Shown here piece after piece: positions 46,057-58,200 of a stretch of 64,000 nt of DNA. The position numbers and the translations under genes are program-made. Location: assembly GCF_947179515.1 (NCBI RefSeq), contig NC_067477.1, positions 77,536,644 through 77,600,643 of the forward strand. Direction: 5' to 3'. This DNA is from Apodemus sylvaticus. Its lineage: Eukaryota; Chordata; Mammalia; Rodentia; Muridae. Numbering within the stretch: the first letter of the stretch is position 1; every line of letters begins with the position of its first letter. The notes under the pieces are model-generated. The model worked only from the letters and a program-made list of their open reading frames with translations. It was not told where the DNA came from and ran no database searches.

Positions 46057-47688
46057 TTTTTTTTAATTTTATTTATTGAATATAATCTTCATTTGCATTT
46101 CCAATGGTAAAACCTTTCCTGGTTTCCTCCCACCATTTCTTTGTGTTGGGGCATCTATTGAGCCTTTATCTGTCCAAGGACCACTCCTCCTATTGATGCC
46201 CAACAGGCATTTCTCTGCCAAATTTTTGGCTGGGACCATGTGTACCCCTTGGTTGATGGTTTAGTCCCTGGGAGTCCTGGGCATCTAGGTGGCTGACATC
46301 ATTGTTCTTCCCATGGGTCTGTAAACCCCTTCAGCTCTTCTGGACCATCTTCCAGCTCCTCCACTGGGGACCCCAACCCAAAACCAATGGTTGGCTGCTA
46401 TCATCTGCCTCTGTATTTGTAATGCTCTGGCAGGGCTCCTCTGAAGACAACCATGGCATGCTCCTTTTGGTATACACTTCTTGTCCTCCATAGTAGTGTC
46501 AGGGTTTGGTGACTGTTTATAGAAAAAATCCCCAGGTAGGGAAGTCTCTTTACTTCAGTCTCTGCTCCACATTTTGTCTCCCTTATTGCTCCTGTGAATA
46601 TTTTGTTCCCTTTCTCAGAGGAACCAAAGCACCCTCACTTAAGTCCTCCTTCTTCTTGAGCTTCCTGTGCTGGGTGAATTTTAACTTGTTTATTTTGAGC
46701 TTTTGGGATAACACCCACTTATCAGTGAGTGCATGTGAGTTCTTTTGTGATTGGGTTGCCTCGCTCAGGATGACAATTTCCAGTTCCATCCATTTGCCTA
46801 AAAATTTCATGAATTCATTGTTTTTAATAGCTGAATAGTACTCCATTGTGTAAATATACCACAATTTCTGTATCCATTCCTCTGTTGAAGGACATCTGGG
46901 TTCTTTCCAGCTTCTGACTATTATAAATAAGGCTGCTGTGAACATAGTGAAGCATGTGCCCTTCTTACATGTAGGAGCTTCTTCTGGGTATATGCGGAGT
47001 ATAGCTGGGTCCTCAGTTAGTACTATGTCTAATTTTCTGAGGAACTGCCAAACTGATTTCCAGAGTGGTTATTACCAGCTTGCATTCTCACCAACAATGG
47101 AGAAGTGTTTCTTTTCCCCCACATCTTCTCCAGCATCTGCTGTCCCCTGAGTTTTTCATCTTAGCCATTCTGACCAGTGTGAGGTCAGTGTTGTTTTGAT
47201 TTGCATTTTTTGATAAATAAGGATGCTTTAGAGCCATTTGAGTTTCCTCAGTTGAGAATTCCCTGTTTAGCTCTGTACCCCATTTTTTAATAGGATTATT
47301 TGACTCTCTGGAAACTAACTTCTTGGGTTATTTTTATACATTGGATATCAGCCCTGTATTGATGTAGGATTAGTAAAGACCTTTCCCCAATTTGTTGGTT
47401 GCCATTTTGTCCTATTGACAGTGTCCTTCACCTTACAGAAGCTTTGCAGTTTTATGAGGTCCCATTTGTCGAGTCTTGTTCTTAGTGCATAAGACATTGG
47501 CGTTTTGTTCAGGAACTTTCCCCCTGTGCCCATATGTTCAAGATTCTTCCCCACTTTCTCTTCTATAAGCTTCAGTGTGTCTGGTTTTATGTGTAGATCC
47601 TTGATCCACTTGGACTTGAGCTTTGTACAAGGAGATAAGATGGGGTTGATTTGCATTTTTCTGCATGCTGACCTCCAGTTGTTCCAAT
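46057..47688 (-). mobile_element. Antisense L1 with 3' UTR and ORF2 C-terminus
   Basis: A T run with TTATTTATTG opens it, followed by CATTTGCATTTCCAATGG, the same subfamily ending as the sense copy at 16850-17293. The 3' UTR extends to about 46705 and antisense ORF2 C-terminus to 47688, where it stops in the block encoding NWRSACRKMQ. ORF2 has multiple frameshifts. Sense ORF2 starting at 47691 lies just upstream in L1 coordinates and could be the inverted partner of a twin-primed insertion. Confidence 0.9.
46705..47688 (-). pseudogene. L1 ORF2 C-terminal fragment (antisense)
   Basis: The minus-strand reading holds WRSACRKMQINPILSPCTKL, the IKPDTLKLIEEKVGKN block, MSYALRTRLDKWDLIKLQSF, KDTVNRTKWQPTNWG and, after frameshifts, the SWKEPRCPSTEEWIQKLWYI block. 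The 47348-47737 segment is still open for about 129 codons. No catalytic domain. Confidence 0.87.
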
Positions 47689-47760
47689 TCTTAACAATAA
47701 AAGAACCTCTGGGGGAAATCACTATCCCTGACCTCAAGCTCTACTACAGAGCAATAGTGA

Positions 47761-48115
47761 GGAGTTGATGGTATTTGCAGCCCCACGGCGTGAGCAACAT
47801 AGTCAACAGTCCAATCATCCCCCCAGAGCACCTGGGGACTGGACCACCAACCAAAAGGTACACATGGAAGGACCCATGGCTATGGCCGAATATGTGGCAG
47901 GGGATGGCGTTGATGGACATCAGTGAAAGGAGAGGCCCTTGGTGTTCAATGCCCCAGTGTAGGGGAATGCCAGGGTGGGAAGATAAGAGTGGGTGAGCAT
48001 CCTCGTTAAGGGAGGGCAAGTGGGAATGGGATAAGAGGTTTCTGAAGGGGACACATGGAGAGGGAAAAACATTTGAAATGAAAATAAAGAAAATATCCAA
48101 TAAAATAATAATTTT
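47761..48115 (+). mobile_element. L1 3' UTR fragment inserted in L1 ORF2
   Basis: GGAGTTGATGGTATTTGCAG, CCCCACGGCGTGAGCAAC, CACCTGGGGACTGGACCACC, AAAGGTACACATGG, G-rich 47960-48060 and AACATTTGAAATGAAAATAA with AATAAAATAATAATT form a sense 3' end without ORF2. The host ORF2 is continuous across it. A duplication, if present, is very short (TAGTGA/TACTGA). Confidence 0.82.
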
Positions 48116-48674
48116 TACTGAAAAATAACTGCATGGTATTGGTACTGAGGCAGACAGGTTGATCAATGGAATAGGACTGAAGACCCAGAAATAAAACCAC
48201 ACACTTGATCTTTGACGAAGAAGCCAAAAGTATACAATAGAAAAAAAGAAAGCATCTTTAATTAATGGTGCTGGTCTAATTGGCTATCTGTATGTAAAAA
48301 AATGAAAATAGACCCATATTTGTCACCTTGCACAAAGCCCAAGTCCAAGTGGATCAAAGATCTCAACATAAAACCAGATACACTGAATCTAATAGAACAG
48401 AAAGTGAGAAGGAGCCTTGAGCTCATTGGCACAGGGGAAATCTCCTAAACAGAATTCCAACAGCTCATGCTCTCAGTTCCAGAATTGATAAATAAGATCT
48501 CATGAAACTGGAAAGCTTCTATAAGGCAAAGGACATAGTCAATAAGTCAAAATGGCAACCTACAGATTGGGAAAAAAATATTCACTAACCCCACATCCTA
48601 TAGATGGGTAATATCCAAAATATATAAAGATATCAAGAAGCTAATCACCAAAAAACAAGCAACACAATCAAAAA

Positions 48675-48854
48675 GTTGGGTATAAGCCTGGCGGTGGTGG
48701 CATACACCTTTAATCCCAACACTTGGGAGGCATAGGCAGGCAGATTTCTGAGTTTGAGGCTAGCCTGGTCTACAGAGTGAGTTCCAGGACAGCCAGGGCT
48801 ACACAGAGAAACCCTGTCTCGAAAAAACAAAAAACAAACAAAATGTTGGGTATA
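48675..48854 (+). repeat. B1 SINE with 10-base target duplication
   Basis: GTTGGGTATA at 48675-48684 and 48845-48854 flanks a full B1: AGCCTGGCGGTGGTGGCATA (A-box region), CACTTGGGAGGCATAGGCAG, TTTGAGGCTAGCCTGG (B-box region) and AGAAACCCTGTCTCGAAAAA with a CAAACAAA tail. It is inserted in L1 ORF2 and is the best preserved SINE in the window. Confidence 0.96.
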
Positions 48855-49198
48855 GAACTAAACCAAGAATTCATAACAGGGAACTCTGGAAAGGCTGTAT
48901 TCTGCTTTTAAAATTTCAAAGTATTTTTGAAGTATTGGCTAAGTTTCCTAATCTTTAGTGTTTGAGAAAAATAGTGGGAAATCTTCGATAGTTTGAAATG
49001 TCTGAATTGTGATGTATTTTTACAAGAACTACAGTTTTAGATAAATTGTATTGAATATATTCATTAAAATGATACCTTTATTATTAAGTGAATTTTTGCA
49101 TACAGGTGTGTCTAACATTTCAAATTGCACTGGACAATATTTCTTAGAGTGGGCATTGTATCTTGAGCATGTTTCAAAAGCACAGCATTAGTGTTTCA

Positions 49199-49202
<4 letters not shown>

Positions 49203-49244
<42 letters not shown>

Positions 49245-49246
49245 TT
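49203..49246. repeat. (TTTA)n microsatellite
   Basis: About eleven pure ATTT units. Confidence 0.97.
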
Positions 49247-51368
49247 GAATTTCAATACACAATTTTTAAATTATTTCCTTTCTAGGTCATTTTTCTTCTA
49301 GTCCATTATATTTGCCAATGAGATAAAGTAGTCTATAATTCCTAACTTAAAGAGTTTATTATTCTATACCTGAATTATGATTATTTAATTTTCTGAATTT
49401 ATGAAAGCATTTGTCTCTTGAAGCACCTCTAAATAAGTTACAGTTATATTGCCTAAGTTTTATCACTATAATTTCATTTCCTTTTTAGGGAAATTGCTTA
49501 TAATTTGACTTTTGATATTCAGTAATCCAAGATTAATTTTAGTTAATTTTAGTCAGAAGTTTAATTTTAGTTAATTTTTACTCTTTCAAATTTTAAATTT
49601 ACTAGACTATTATCAACATACAGTTTTCATTATATCTCCCCTTATATAATGTGATAAGATTTTGCGTGTGCTTAATACTTGGTAGAATTTTGTATGTGTA
49701 AATGATACAATTATGCTCTCCTTTTTAGATGATGTTAAGATGTATGAATATTTATAAAATAGTCTTGATGATTGAGTTATTTTATTATGTTTTTCTTTTT
49801 TCTAATAACTTTCTACTATCTTATGAAAAACTTCAATTAAAGTGCTCTTATCAAAGAACATATTAATCAAGGTTTTGTATTTCTAATACTTTTCAATTTA
49901 CATGTTTAGATGAACTGTTATTTGGACCTGAAAGATTTATGACTGTCATACTTTCCTGACAAATTATAGCTCTAGGGATCACATAATCTTTCTTTATCCT
50001 ATTTAGTCTTTATATTCTTAGACTTCACCCTGCTTAATATTCATGTTGAATCCATGTTTTCTTTTTATTTGCATTTCTCAGTATCTTTTATCCCATTTCA
50101 TTATTTTTCAACTTGTCTAGATGGCTCTCATGAACTATGTATAGCTGGATTATGACTTCCAGCACAATACTAAATGCGTATTTTTAATAGCTGAAGTCAG
50201 CCTTCTTCCATTAAGTTGACTCACTAGTAGCTTTCACTGCATTTCTCTCTCTTACCTGATGATTAATTTTGGATTTCCTGCCTCAATGACTACTTTTGAA
50301 ATTATGATTCTTTTCTCTTTACAGTATATAAGCTCTAGGCTTTTGTTTTTCTTGAATGTATATCTCATTTCCCAATTCTCACATTCAAACATATTCTTTC
50401 TATTCTTAGTAATGTTGACTATTTAACTATTTCTTATTACAAAAATGTTTCTCCCTCCTTTGACACAGTCTGCCACCTTCATGTAGAAGGAGAACTTGAG
50501 GACACTTTAAAGTAACCAAACATTGCCTCCCACATCCTTGCTTTCAAGGCATTTTCATTCTTCTTATAATTCAACCCACTGCCTTGTACTATGTCTTCGT
50601 ATTTGAAGAATCATTGTTTACTTAATATATCCATAGTTCTGAAAAAGTAAAAGAACAGAGAAGAGAGAGTGGTTTTCAACAGTCTTGCTTCTTCGATTTT
50701 GTTTTTTGCAAATTTTAGAAATGAGTCATGAGACATTTAGAATATTTTATTGAATGTCGTTCTCATATTGTATATGTGTAAGCATAAAAAGAGTTGTTCA
50801 AAATATTTTCCTTTCATGGCAGCAGCTGAATCTCTTGGTTAGAAACTTTTAAGTTAAAATACTTTTGCCCACATTTTTAATATTTCATCTCTGCTGACAA
50901 TTTAAACATTAAACTGTTTTAAGTAAACTATGACTTTCATTTAGAATTTGCAGAACTTCCCCTTGATTTTAGAGTTGAAATTTTTACCACCTGCCCTTGT
51001 ATATCTATTTATTCTCTTGTCCAACAGACCTAGAATTTGGTATTTAAATGTGTATACTTTTCTCTCTTTTAATCAGTTTGGGAAAACTGTCTTCTGTAAC
51101 TATTTAATACTGCATCACCTCCTTCTTTTCCTTCATTCCATTTCTCCTTCCTTGTCTCTTGATATTGGTGTATTGTACAGCTCACATCTTTCTTGGCTAA
51201 ATTATTTTTATGACAATTATTTTTTATACTTTTTTATATTTTAAATTATAAATTTATTTTTTCCAAGAAATAAGCCAAGGTTCAAATTTGATTCTCATTA
51301 CCTAAATTCTCTAGTGCAGGCTGAGGATCAAAATACTAGGAACTAGAAATGTTTGGAGTTGAGGATAC

Positions 51369-51535
51369 ACACACACACACACACACACACACATATTTAT
51401 ATATATATTATATATATATATAGAGAGAGAGAGAGAGTGAGAGATAATGTAGATGTAGATTAAGATACAGATAGATGATAGATAGGCAGCAGATAGATGA
51501 TAAATATAGATATAAATATATAGATATACACAATT
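51369..51535. repeat. Compound CA / TA / GA / GATA microsatellite
   Basis: ACACACACAC (51369-51394) passes into ATATATAT (51400-51421), GAGAGAGAGAGAG (51422-51447) and irregular AGATAGATGATAGATA words to about 51535. Confidence 0.92.
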
Positions 51536-52089
51536 TCAAGTATTTACAATGAGGCATAATAGGGATGTCTACAGTCAAAGTATAACTTCATTACTGTTTC
51601 AAATATATTTTATATAAAAAGCCAGAAATTAATATTTCCATTTGTAGTGTAACCTATTTGACTGAATGTCATGACATAAAATCAATAGAATTGTCTTCTT
51701 GTGGCATCATATTGGTACATTGAGTTTTTGGTTTTTGGTTTTTGGTTTCAAATTCATGAACCCATTATAATCTTTGTATGGGGAACTCTCAACCTGTAAT
51801 TTTTGAAACATTTTTTAAAATATCTATATTTTAATCAGAGAATCAGCATATGATAAAGGAACCACTTGAAATTTAAACTATATTTCAGAGGGTGCAAAGC
51901 ACATCCTTACCTACACATGCCAGTTCCTGGATTTGGGCCTTATCGTGTGTAAAATAAAACAAACATTAAACAATGATACATCTCAAACATTAAATATTAA
52001 GAAAGGTTTTAATCTTAGTTCTAATTAGCAACAGTGTCCTATTCCCTAAGGGACTGAAGCATTAAGAAAAATAATTTTTTATTCGATAT

Positions 52090-52412
52090 ATTTTTTTTTA
52101 TTTACATTTCAAATGATATCCCCTTTTCTGGTCCCCCACTCCCTGAAAGTCCCATAAGCCCCCTTCCTTTCCCCTGTTCTCCCACACAACCCTTCCCACT
52201 TCTCTGTTCTGGTTTTGCCCAATACTGCTACACTGAGTCTATCCAGAACAAGGGGCCACTCCTTCATTCTTCTTGTACCTCATTTGATGTGTAGATTATG
52301 TTTTGGGTATTCCAGTTTTCTAGGATAATATCTACTTATTAGTGAGTTCATACCATGATTGATCTTTTGAGACTGGGTTACCTCACTTTGTATGATGTTC
52401 TCCAGCTCCATC
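52090..52412 (-). mobile_element. L1 3' end (antisense)
   Basis: A T run, TATTTACATTTCAAATGATA, CCCACTCCCTGAAAGTCCCA, CACTTCTCTGTTCTGG and AAGGGGCCACTCC, then the antisense end of ORF2 (TTTGAGACTGGGTTACCTCA; GATGTTCTCCAGCTCCATC). Same short-UTR type as the nested copy at 41987-42635, in opposite orientation, and 5'-truncated soon after the ORF2 stop. Confidence 0.9.
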
Positions 52413-52425
52413 AAAATTTATTAGG

Positions 52426-52504
52426 AAGGAAAATTATTAAAACAAATTATTTTGTTATAAATTAATAAAACAAAATTATTATAAAGGAAAATTATTAAAA
52501 CAAA
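52426..52504. repeat. Local 21-base direct repeat
   Basis: AAGGAAAATTATTAAAACAA(A) occurs at 52426-52446 and 52484-52504 with AT-rich sequence between. It begins just outside the L1 at 52090-52412. Confidence 0.85.
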
Positions 52505-53629
52505 GGACTTTATGCAAAGTACATGGTAAAAACATCAATCATAGCTGTACTAACAGTATGAATAGCATATTTAAAAAAAATCACCACAAGTTTTGTCACT
52601 AGTAAAGAAGGTAAACTTCAAACTCAGGCAAAGGAATACTTAGCTCATTTCCATCTCTAAAGGGTGAAGTGGTGCTCCACTGTCACTGTCCTTCCTTGAA
52701 GGAAAAAAGTGCTCAGGAGAATTGGCATTCCAGGATGCAGATGTCTGAGAACTAAACTAGACAGTGCTTTGTCTAAATCATATTGATTCTGGATTCCCCA
52801 TGATCTGTTGATGAGTACATTGTGTCCAATTATTGTTTTCTACAATAGTCTATTTGTCATAAAAAGAAACTTCTTTTGATAAGCAATAGTAGATACAGTT
52901 ATCAGTGAGTAAAAGAGCAAGTTTAAAATATTGAAAGATTTATGCTTGTCTATAAAAGTAGCAGCAGTAGGTTTTTTGTAAGACTCATAACCTAACTTGC
53001 CCTAGGAATCTATCTATGTTTTCAATACTAGGAATAATGCCCTGCCTGTTGAGGAGAGATTAAGACAGAGATGTTCATTGGCACCAAAATGTTAGTGCCA
53101 CATCCTGCAATGTAATGCTTATCTTAACCCTGATACTAAATGTTGTAAAGAACAGGTGCTACAGCTGGGAAGGATTGTTTAATTTCTTCCTTCCATTGAA
53201 AGGGGAAATTTTTCTAACAGTCCTGCCCCTAGACTAAAAGCAAAACAAAACCAAACAAACAAACAAGAAAACAAAACAAGCAACCTTATAGAAGTCGTAC
53301 AGAGTATTATAGAAGGAGAATTAGCCTCTCCCATGGTTGAGCCTACTTACTGTTTGTCCAATGTAGAGTGGCCAAATTTGAAACTATATTACCAACAAAA
53401 AAATAGATACAGACAGACAGACAGACAGACAGAGGGGAAGGGGAAGTTGTGAATATATATATATATATATGTAATAAATATAATCAAATAAAAATAGTGT
53501 CATCTTGAAACAGGGACATAGGAGAAGTCAAGAAAAGGTAGTTTAGAGGAGCTGAAAAAAGAAAGCAGTTTCTGATATAATTCTGTTTCAATTAAAATCA
53601 TTTTAAAAAGTAAATGAGGTATCCATACT
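52505..53629. other. Unique-looking AT-rich DNA
   Basis: No gene recognised. It includes a CAAA-rich stretch at 53238-53280 and the CAGA/TA microsatellites listed next. Confidence 0.5.
53408..53470. repeat. (CAGA)n and (TA)n microsatellites
   Basis: ACAGACAGACAGACAGACAG at 53408-53433 and a TA alternation at 53452-53470. Confidence 0.93.
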
Positions 53630-53632
53630 CAA

Positions 53633-54041
53633 TTAGTTCAGGGAGAGAGCTAGCCTCCCAGGAATGCCAACAAGCCTGTGCATACAGGGAAAATCACCAC
53701 TGCTGCTCAGAGGGACCCACCCAGAATCCTCAGAGCACAGGAACCTAGGAGTGGCCTGGGACAGGAGCCTTTCAGTTCTCATCTGCGCCAGCTGAACTGA
53801 TGCTCTGCCACTGGGATTCATACCCAAACAGCTCCCCAAGAGAGCCAACACATTTTTGAGCACATGTAAGACCACCACTTCTGTTCAAATTCCTGGCTCA
53901 ATAGCAACCTTCCCAGAGCCATATGGTCACAGGAACCAAGAAACAGCTGGGAACAGGATCCTCCTGGTTTCTGTCTGCACCCTGAAGCTGATCATGCACC
54001 ACAGCCCTTCATACCTAATAAATTCTTCCAAGAGCAAACTG
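53633..54041 (+). promoter_or_regulatory. L1 5' UTR with two tandem monomers (relic promoter)
   Basis: Two diverged tandem units. The word GCCTCCCAGG...GCCAACA at 53653 recurs as GCTCCCCAAG...GCCAACA at 53831 and as GTCTCCCAGG at 54042. CACAGGAACC occurs at 53736 and 53928, 192 bases apart. GAAAATCACCACTGCTG matches TAAGACCACCACTTCTG. Murine L1s are known to use tandem monomers of about 200 bases as promoters, and this looks like the same design. Promoter activity itself is inference and is unlikely now. Confidence 0.7.
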
Positions 54042-54129
54042 GTCTCCCAGGAGTATTGACACAGAAGCTTGCAGGAGGGACAAGACACAGTCAGAGACAA
54101 CAATAACAGTTAACACCACAGATAACCAG

Positions 54130-55220
54130 ATGGCAAAAGGCAAGGGCAAAAATATAAGCAAGAGAAAAAAGGCTACTTGGCATCATCAGAACCCAGTTCT
54201 CCCACTACATTGAGTCCTGGATAAGAAAATCAAGACTTTGATTTAAAATCACATTTCATGATGCTGATAGAGGACATAATTAAGGCATGATTAAGAAGGA
54301 CATAAATAACTCCCTTAAAGAAATAGAAGAGAACACAGGTAAACAGGTAGAAACCCTCAAAGAGGAAACACAATAATCCCTTAAAGAATTTCAGGAAAAT
54401 ACAAACAAACAGGTGAAGGAATTGAACAAAACCATACAGGTTCTAAAAATGTAAATAGAAACAATAAAGAAGTCACAGGGGAAGAAAACCTTAGAGAAAG
54501 AAAACCTAGAAAAGAGATCAGGAGTCATAGATGCAAGCATCACCAACAGAATATAAGAGATAGAAGAGAGTCTCAGGTGCAGAAGATACTATAGAAAATG
54601 CTGACACAAGAGTCAAAGGAAATGCAAAAAGCGAAAAGCTCTAACCCAAAACTTCCAGGAAATCCAGGACACAATGAGACGACCAAACCTAAGGATAATA
54701 GGTATAGAAGAAAGGTAAGATTCCCAAATTAAAGGGCCAGAAAATACCTTCAACAAAATTATAGAAGAAAACTTTCCTAAAGAAAGAGATATCCCTAAAC
54801 TTATAAGAAGCCAACAGAACTCCAAAGAGAATGGACCAGAAATGAAATTCTCCCATCACATAATAGTCAAAACACCAAATGCACCAAACAAAGAAAGAAT
54901 ATTAAAAGCAGTAAGGGGAGAAAGGTCAAGTAACATATAAAGGCAGACCTATCAGAACTACTCCAGACTTCTCATCAGACACTATGAAATCTAGAAGATC
55001 CTGGGAAGATCTCATATAGACCTCCAGAGAACACAAATGCCAGCCCAGACTACAATACCCAGCAAAACTCTCAATTACCATGGATGGAGAAAACACACTA
55101 TTCCATGACAAAACCAAATTCACACAATATCTTTCCACAAATCCAGCCCTACAAAGGATAATAGATGGGAAAAGCCATCACAAGGAGGGAAACTATACCC
55201 TAGAAAAAGCAAGAGAGTAA
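54130..55220 (+). pseudogene. L1 ORF1 (RNA-binding protein), broken
   Basis: ORF1 protein is the trimeric RNA-binding chaperone of the L1 particle. The start codon at 54130 is followed by MAKGKGKN-like basic residues, then a stop at 54211-54213. Across frames one can read coiled-coil-like Lys/Glu-rich sequence (54290-54560), the RRPNLRIIGIEE segment of the RRM-like domain (about 54675-54712), the ILKAVRGE block (about 54900) and the C-terminal block up to LEKARE with the stop at 55218-55220. Length (about 1.09 kb) equals a normal ORF1. At least several stops and frameshifts occur. Confidence 0.9.
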
Positions 55221-55263
55221 TCTTTTAACAAATCCAAAAGAAGATAGCCACACAAACATAAAA

Positions 55264-58200
55264 ATGACATAACAACAGGAAGTAACAATCATTGTTCCTT
55301 AATATCTCTTAATGTCAATGGATTCAATTCCCTAATAAAAAGACACAGACTAACAGAATGGATAAGTAAATAGGACCCAGAATTTTGCTGTACATAATAT
55401 ACGTACCTCAGTGTCAAAGACAACACTACCTCAGAATAAAGGGCTGGAAAACAATTTTCTAAGCAAATTGTCCCAAGAAACAAGCTGGAGTAGTAATTCT
55501 AATATCAGACAAAATCGACATTCAACCAATTGTCATCAAAAAGAGGTAAGGAAGTATACTTCCTACCCATTAAAGAAAAAAATCTACCAAGAACTCTCAA
55601 TTCTGAAGACCTATGCTCCAAATACAAGTGCACCCACGTTCATAAAAGAAACTACTAAAGCTCAAATCATACATTGCACTTCACACAATAATAGTGGGAG
55701 ATTTCAACACCCCACACTCAGTGATGGTCAGATCAGGAAAACACAAAATAAACAGAGACACAGTTAAACTAACAGAAGTTATGGACCAAATAGATTTAAG
55801 AGCTATCTATAGAACATTTCATCCTAAATAAAAAGAATATTCCTTCTTCTCAGCACCTCATGGTACCTTCTCCAAAATTGACCATATAATTGGTCACAAA
55901 TACCTCCACAGATATAAGACTGAAATAATCCCATGCCTCCTATCAGATAACTACAGATTAAGGCTGATCTTCAATGGCAACAAAAACAACAGAAAGCCCA
56001 TATACACATGTAAGCTAAACAATACTCAAGGATACCTTGGTCAAGGAAGAAATAAAGAAATCAAAGACTTTTTAGAATTTAATGAGAATGGAGGCACAAC
56101 ATAAACTTATGGGACACAGTGAAAGCAGTACTAAGAGGAAAACTCATAGCTCTAAATGCCTCCAAAAAGAAACTGGAGAGAGCATACATTAGCAGCTTAA
56201 CAACACACCAAAAAACACTAGAACAAAAAGAAGCAACTACCCCTAAGAGGAGCAGACAGAAAGAAATAATCAAACTCGGCTGAAATCACCCAAGTAGAAA
56301 CAAAATGAACTATACAAAGAATCAACAAAACCAGAAGCTGGTTCCTTGAGAAAATCAACAAGATAGATAAACCCTCAGCCAGACTAACCAGATTAGAAAT
56401 AAAATTAGAAACAAAATTCGTTCTAATTCTAACAAAATTAGAAATAAAAAGGGAGATATAACAACAGAAACTGAAGAAATTCAAAAAAACATTGGATCCT
56501 ACTACAATAGCCTATCCTCAAAACAACTGGAAAATGTGGATGAAATGCAAAATTATCTAACAGATATCAAATACCAAAGTTAAATGAGGATCAGATAAAT
56601 AATCTAAACAGTCCCATAACCCCTAATGAAAAAGATGCAGTCACTAAAAATCTCCCAACCAAAACAGCCCAGGAACAGATGGGTTAAGTGAGGAATTCTA
56701 TCAGAACTTCAAAGAAAATCTAATACTAATGCTCTTCAAATTATTCCAAAAAATAAAAACAGAAAGAACACTACCAAATATCATTCTATGAAGCCGCAGA
56801 TATGCTTATATCACAACCTCACTCAGACCCAACAAAGAAAGAGAACGTCAGACGAATTTTCCTTATGAGTATCCACACAAAAATACTCAATAAAATTCTT
56901 ACAATCCAAATCTAAGAACACATCAAAATGATCAATCACCACGATCAATTAGGCTTCATCCCAGGGATGAAGGGATGTTTAAATATAAGGAAATCCATCA
57001 ATGTAATCCTATACATAAACAAACTCAAAAAAAATAAAATAAAATACCACATGGTTATTTCATTGGATGCTGAAAAAGCATTTGACAAAATTCAACATCC
57101 CTTCATGTTAAAAGTCTTGGAAAGATGAGGAATTCAAGGCCCATACCTAAACAGAGTAAAAGTAATATACAGCAAACCCATAGCCAACATCAAACTAAAT
57201 GGAGAGAAACTTGAAGCAATCCCACTAAAAATCAGGAATTAGACAAGGCTGCCTTCTCTCTCCCTATCTACTCAATATAGTACTTGAAGTTCTAGCTAGA
57301 GCAATTAGACAACAAAAGGACTTCAAAGGGATACAAATTGGAAAGGAAGAAGTCAAACTATCACTATTTGCAGATTATATGATAGTATACTTAAGTGACC
57401 CAGAAAACTCCACCAGAGAACTCCTACAACTGATAAACAACAAACAGCAAAGTGGCTGAATACAAAATTAACTCAAACAAATCAGTAGCTTTCCTATATT
57501 CAAAGGATAAACAGGCTGAGAAAGAAATTATGGAAATTGACACCCTTTACAATAGTCACAAATAATATAAAGTATCTTGGTGTGACTCTAACTAAACAAG
57601 TGAAAGATCTGCATGACAGGAACTTCAAGTCTCTGAAGAAAGAAAGTGAAGAAGATATCAGAAGATAGAAAGATCTCCCATGCTCTTGGATTAGCAGGAT
57701 TAATACAGTAAAAATGGCCATCTTTCTAAAAGCAATAAAACAGATTCAATGCAACCTCCAACAAAATTCCCAGTCAATTCTTCATAGAGTTAGAAAGAGC
57801 AATTTGCAAATTCATCTGGAATAACAAAAAAAAAAAAACAAAAAACAAAAACAAACAAAAAAAAACAAAAAACAAGATAGTGAAAATTATTCTCAACAAT
57901 AAAAGAACTTCTAGGGGAATCAGCATTCAGGACCGCAAGTTGTACTACAGAGCAATCTTGTTAAAAACTGCCTGGAATTAGTACAGTAACAGGCAAGTAG
58001 ATCCACGGAATAGAATTGAAGACCCAGAAATGAACCGACACACCTATGGTCACTTGATCTTTGACAAAGGATCTAAAAGCATCCAGTGGAAAAAAGACAG
58101 TATTTTCAACACATGGCACTGGTTGAACTGGTGGTCAACTTGTAGAAAAATGCAAATTTATCCATTCTTATCTCCCTGTACAAAGCTCAAGTCCAAGTGG

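Larger units (their letters stand above)
47691..48897 (+). mobile_element. Sense L1 ORF2 fragment interrupted by an L1 3' end and a B1
   Basis: Sense ORF2 starts at 47691 (TTAACAATAAAAGAACCTC), breaks off at GAGCAATAGTGA (47760) and resumes at 48116-48121 (TACTGA, AAAATAACTGCATGGTATTG). The resumption is exactly the next L1 sequence. It continues to about 48897 (GAACTCTGGAAAGGCTG), with a B1 at 48685-48844. ORF2 is heavily decayed. Confidence 0.82.
48898..52089. other. AT-rich unique DNA
   Basis: About 3.2 kb with no gene and no interspersed repeat that I recognise, only microsatellites (listed separately). 49530-49580 contains tandem AATTTTAGTTAATTTTA words. 51723-51748 is a GGTTTTT run. 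Confidence 0.55.

Noticed and set aside
48685..48844. 7SL RNA gene
   Set aside because: Length and sequence match the short B1 derivative, with an A-rich tail and target duplication, not the full 300-base 7SL RNA.
53408..53433. CRISPR-like array
   Set aside because: The CAGA run is a simple microsatellite and the genome is clearly rodent. The 26-base array at 61550 also lacks constant repeats with unique spacers.
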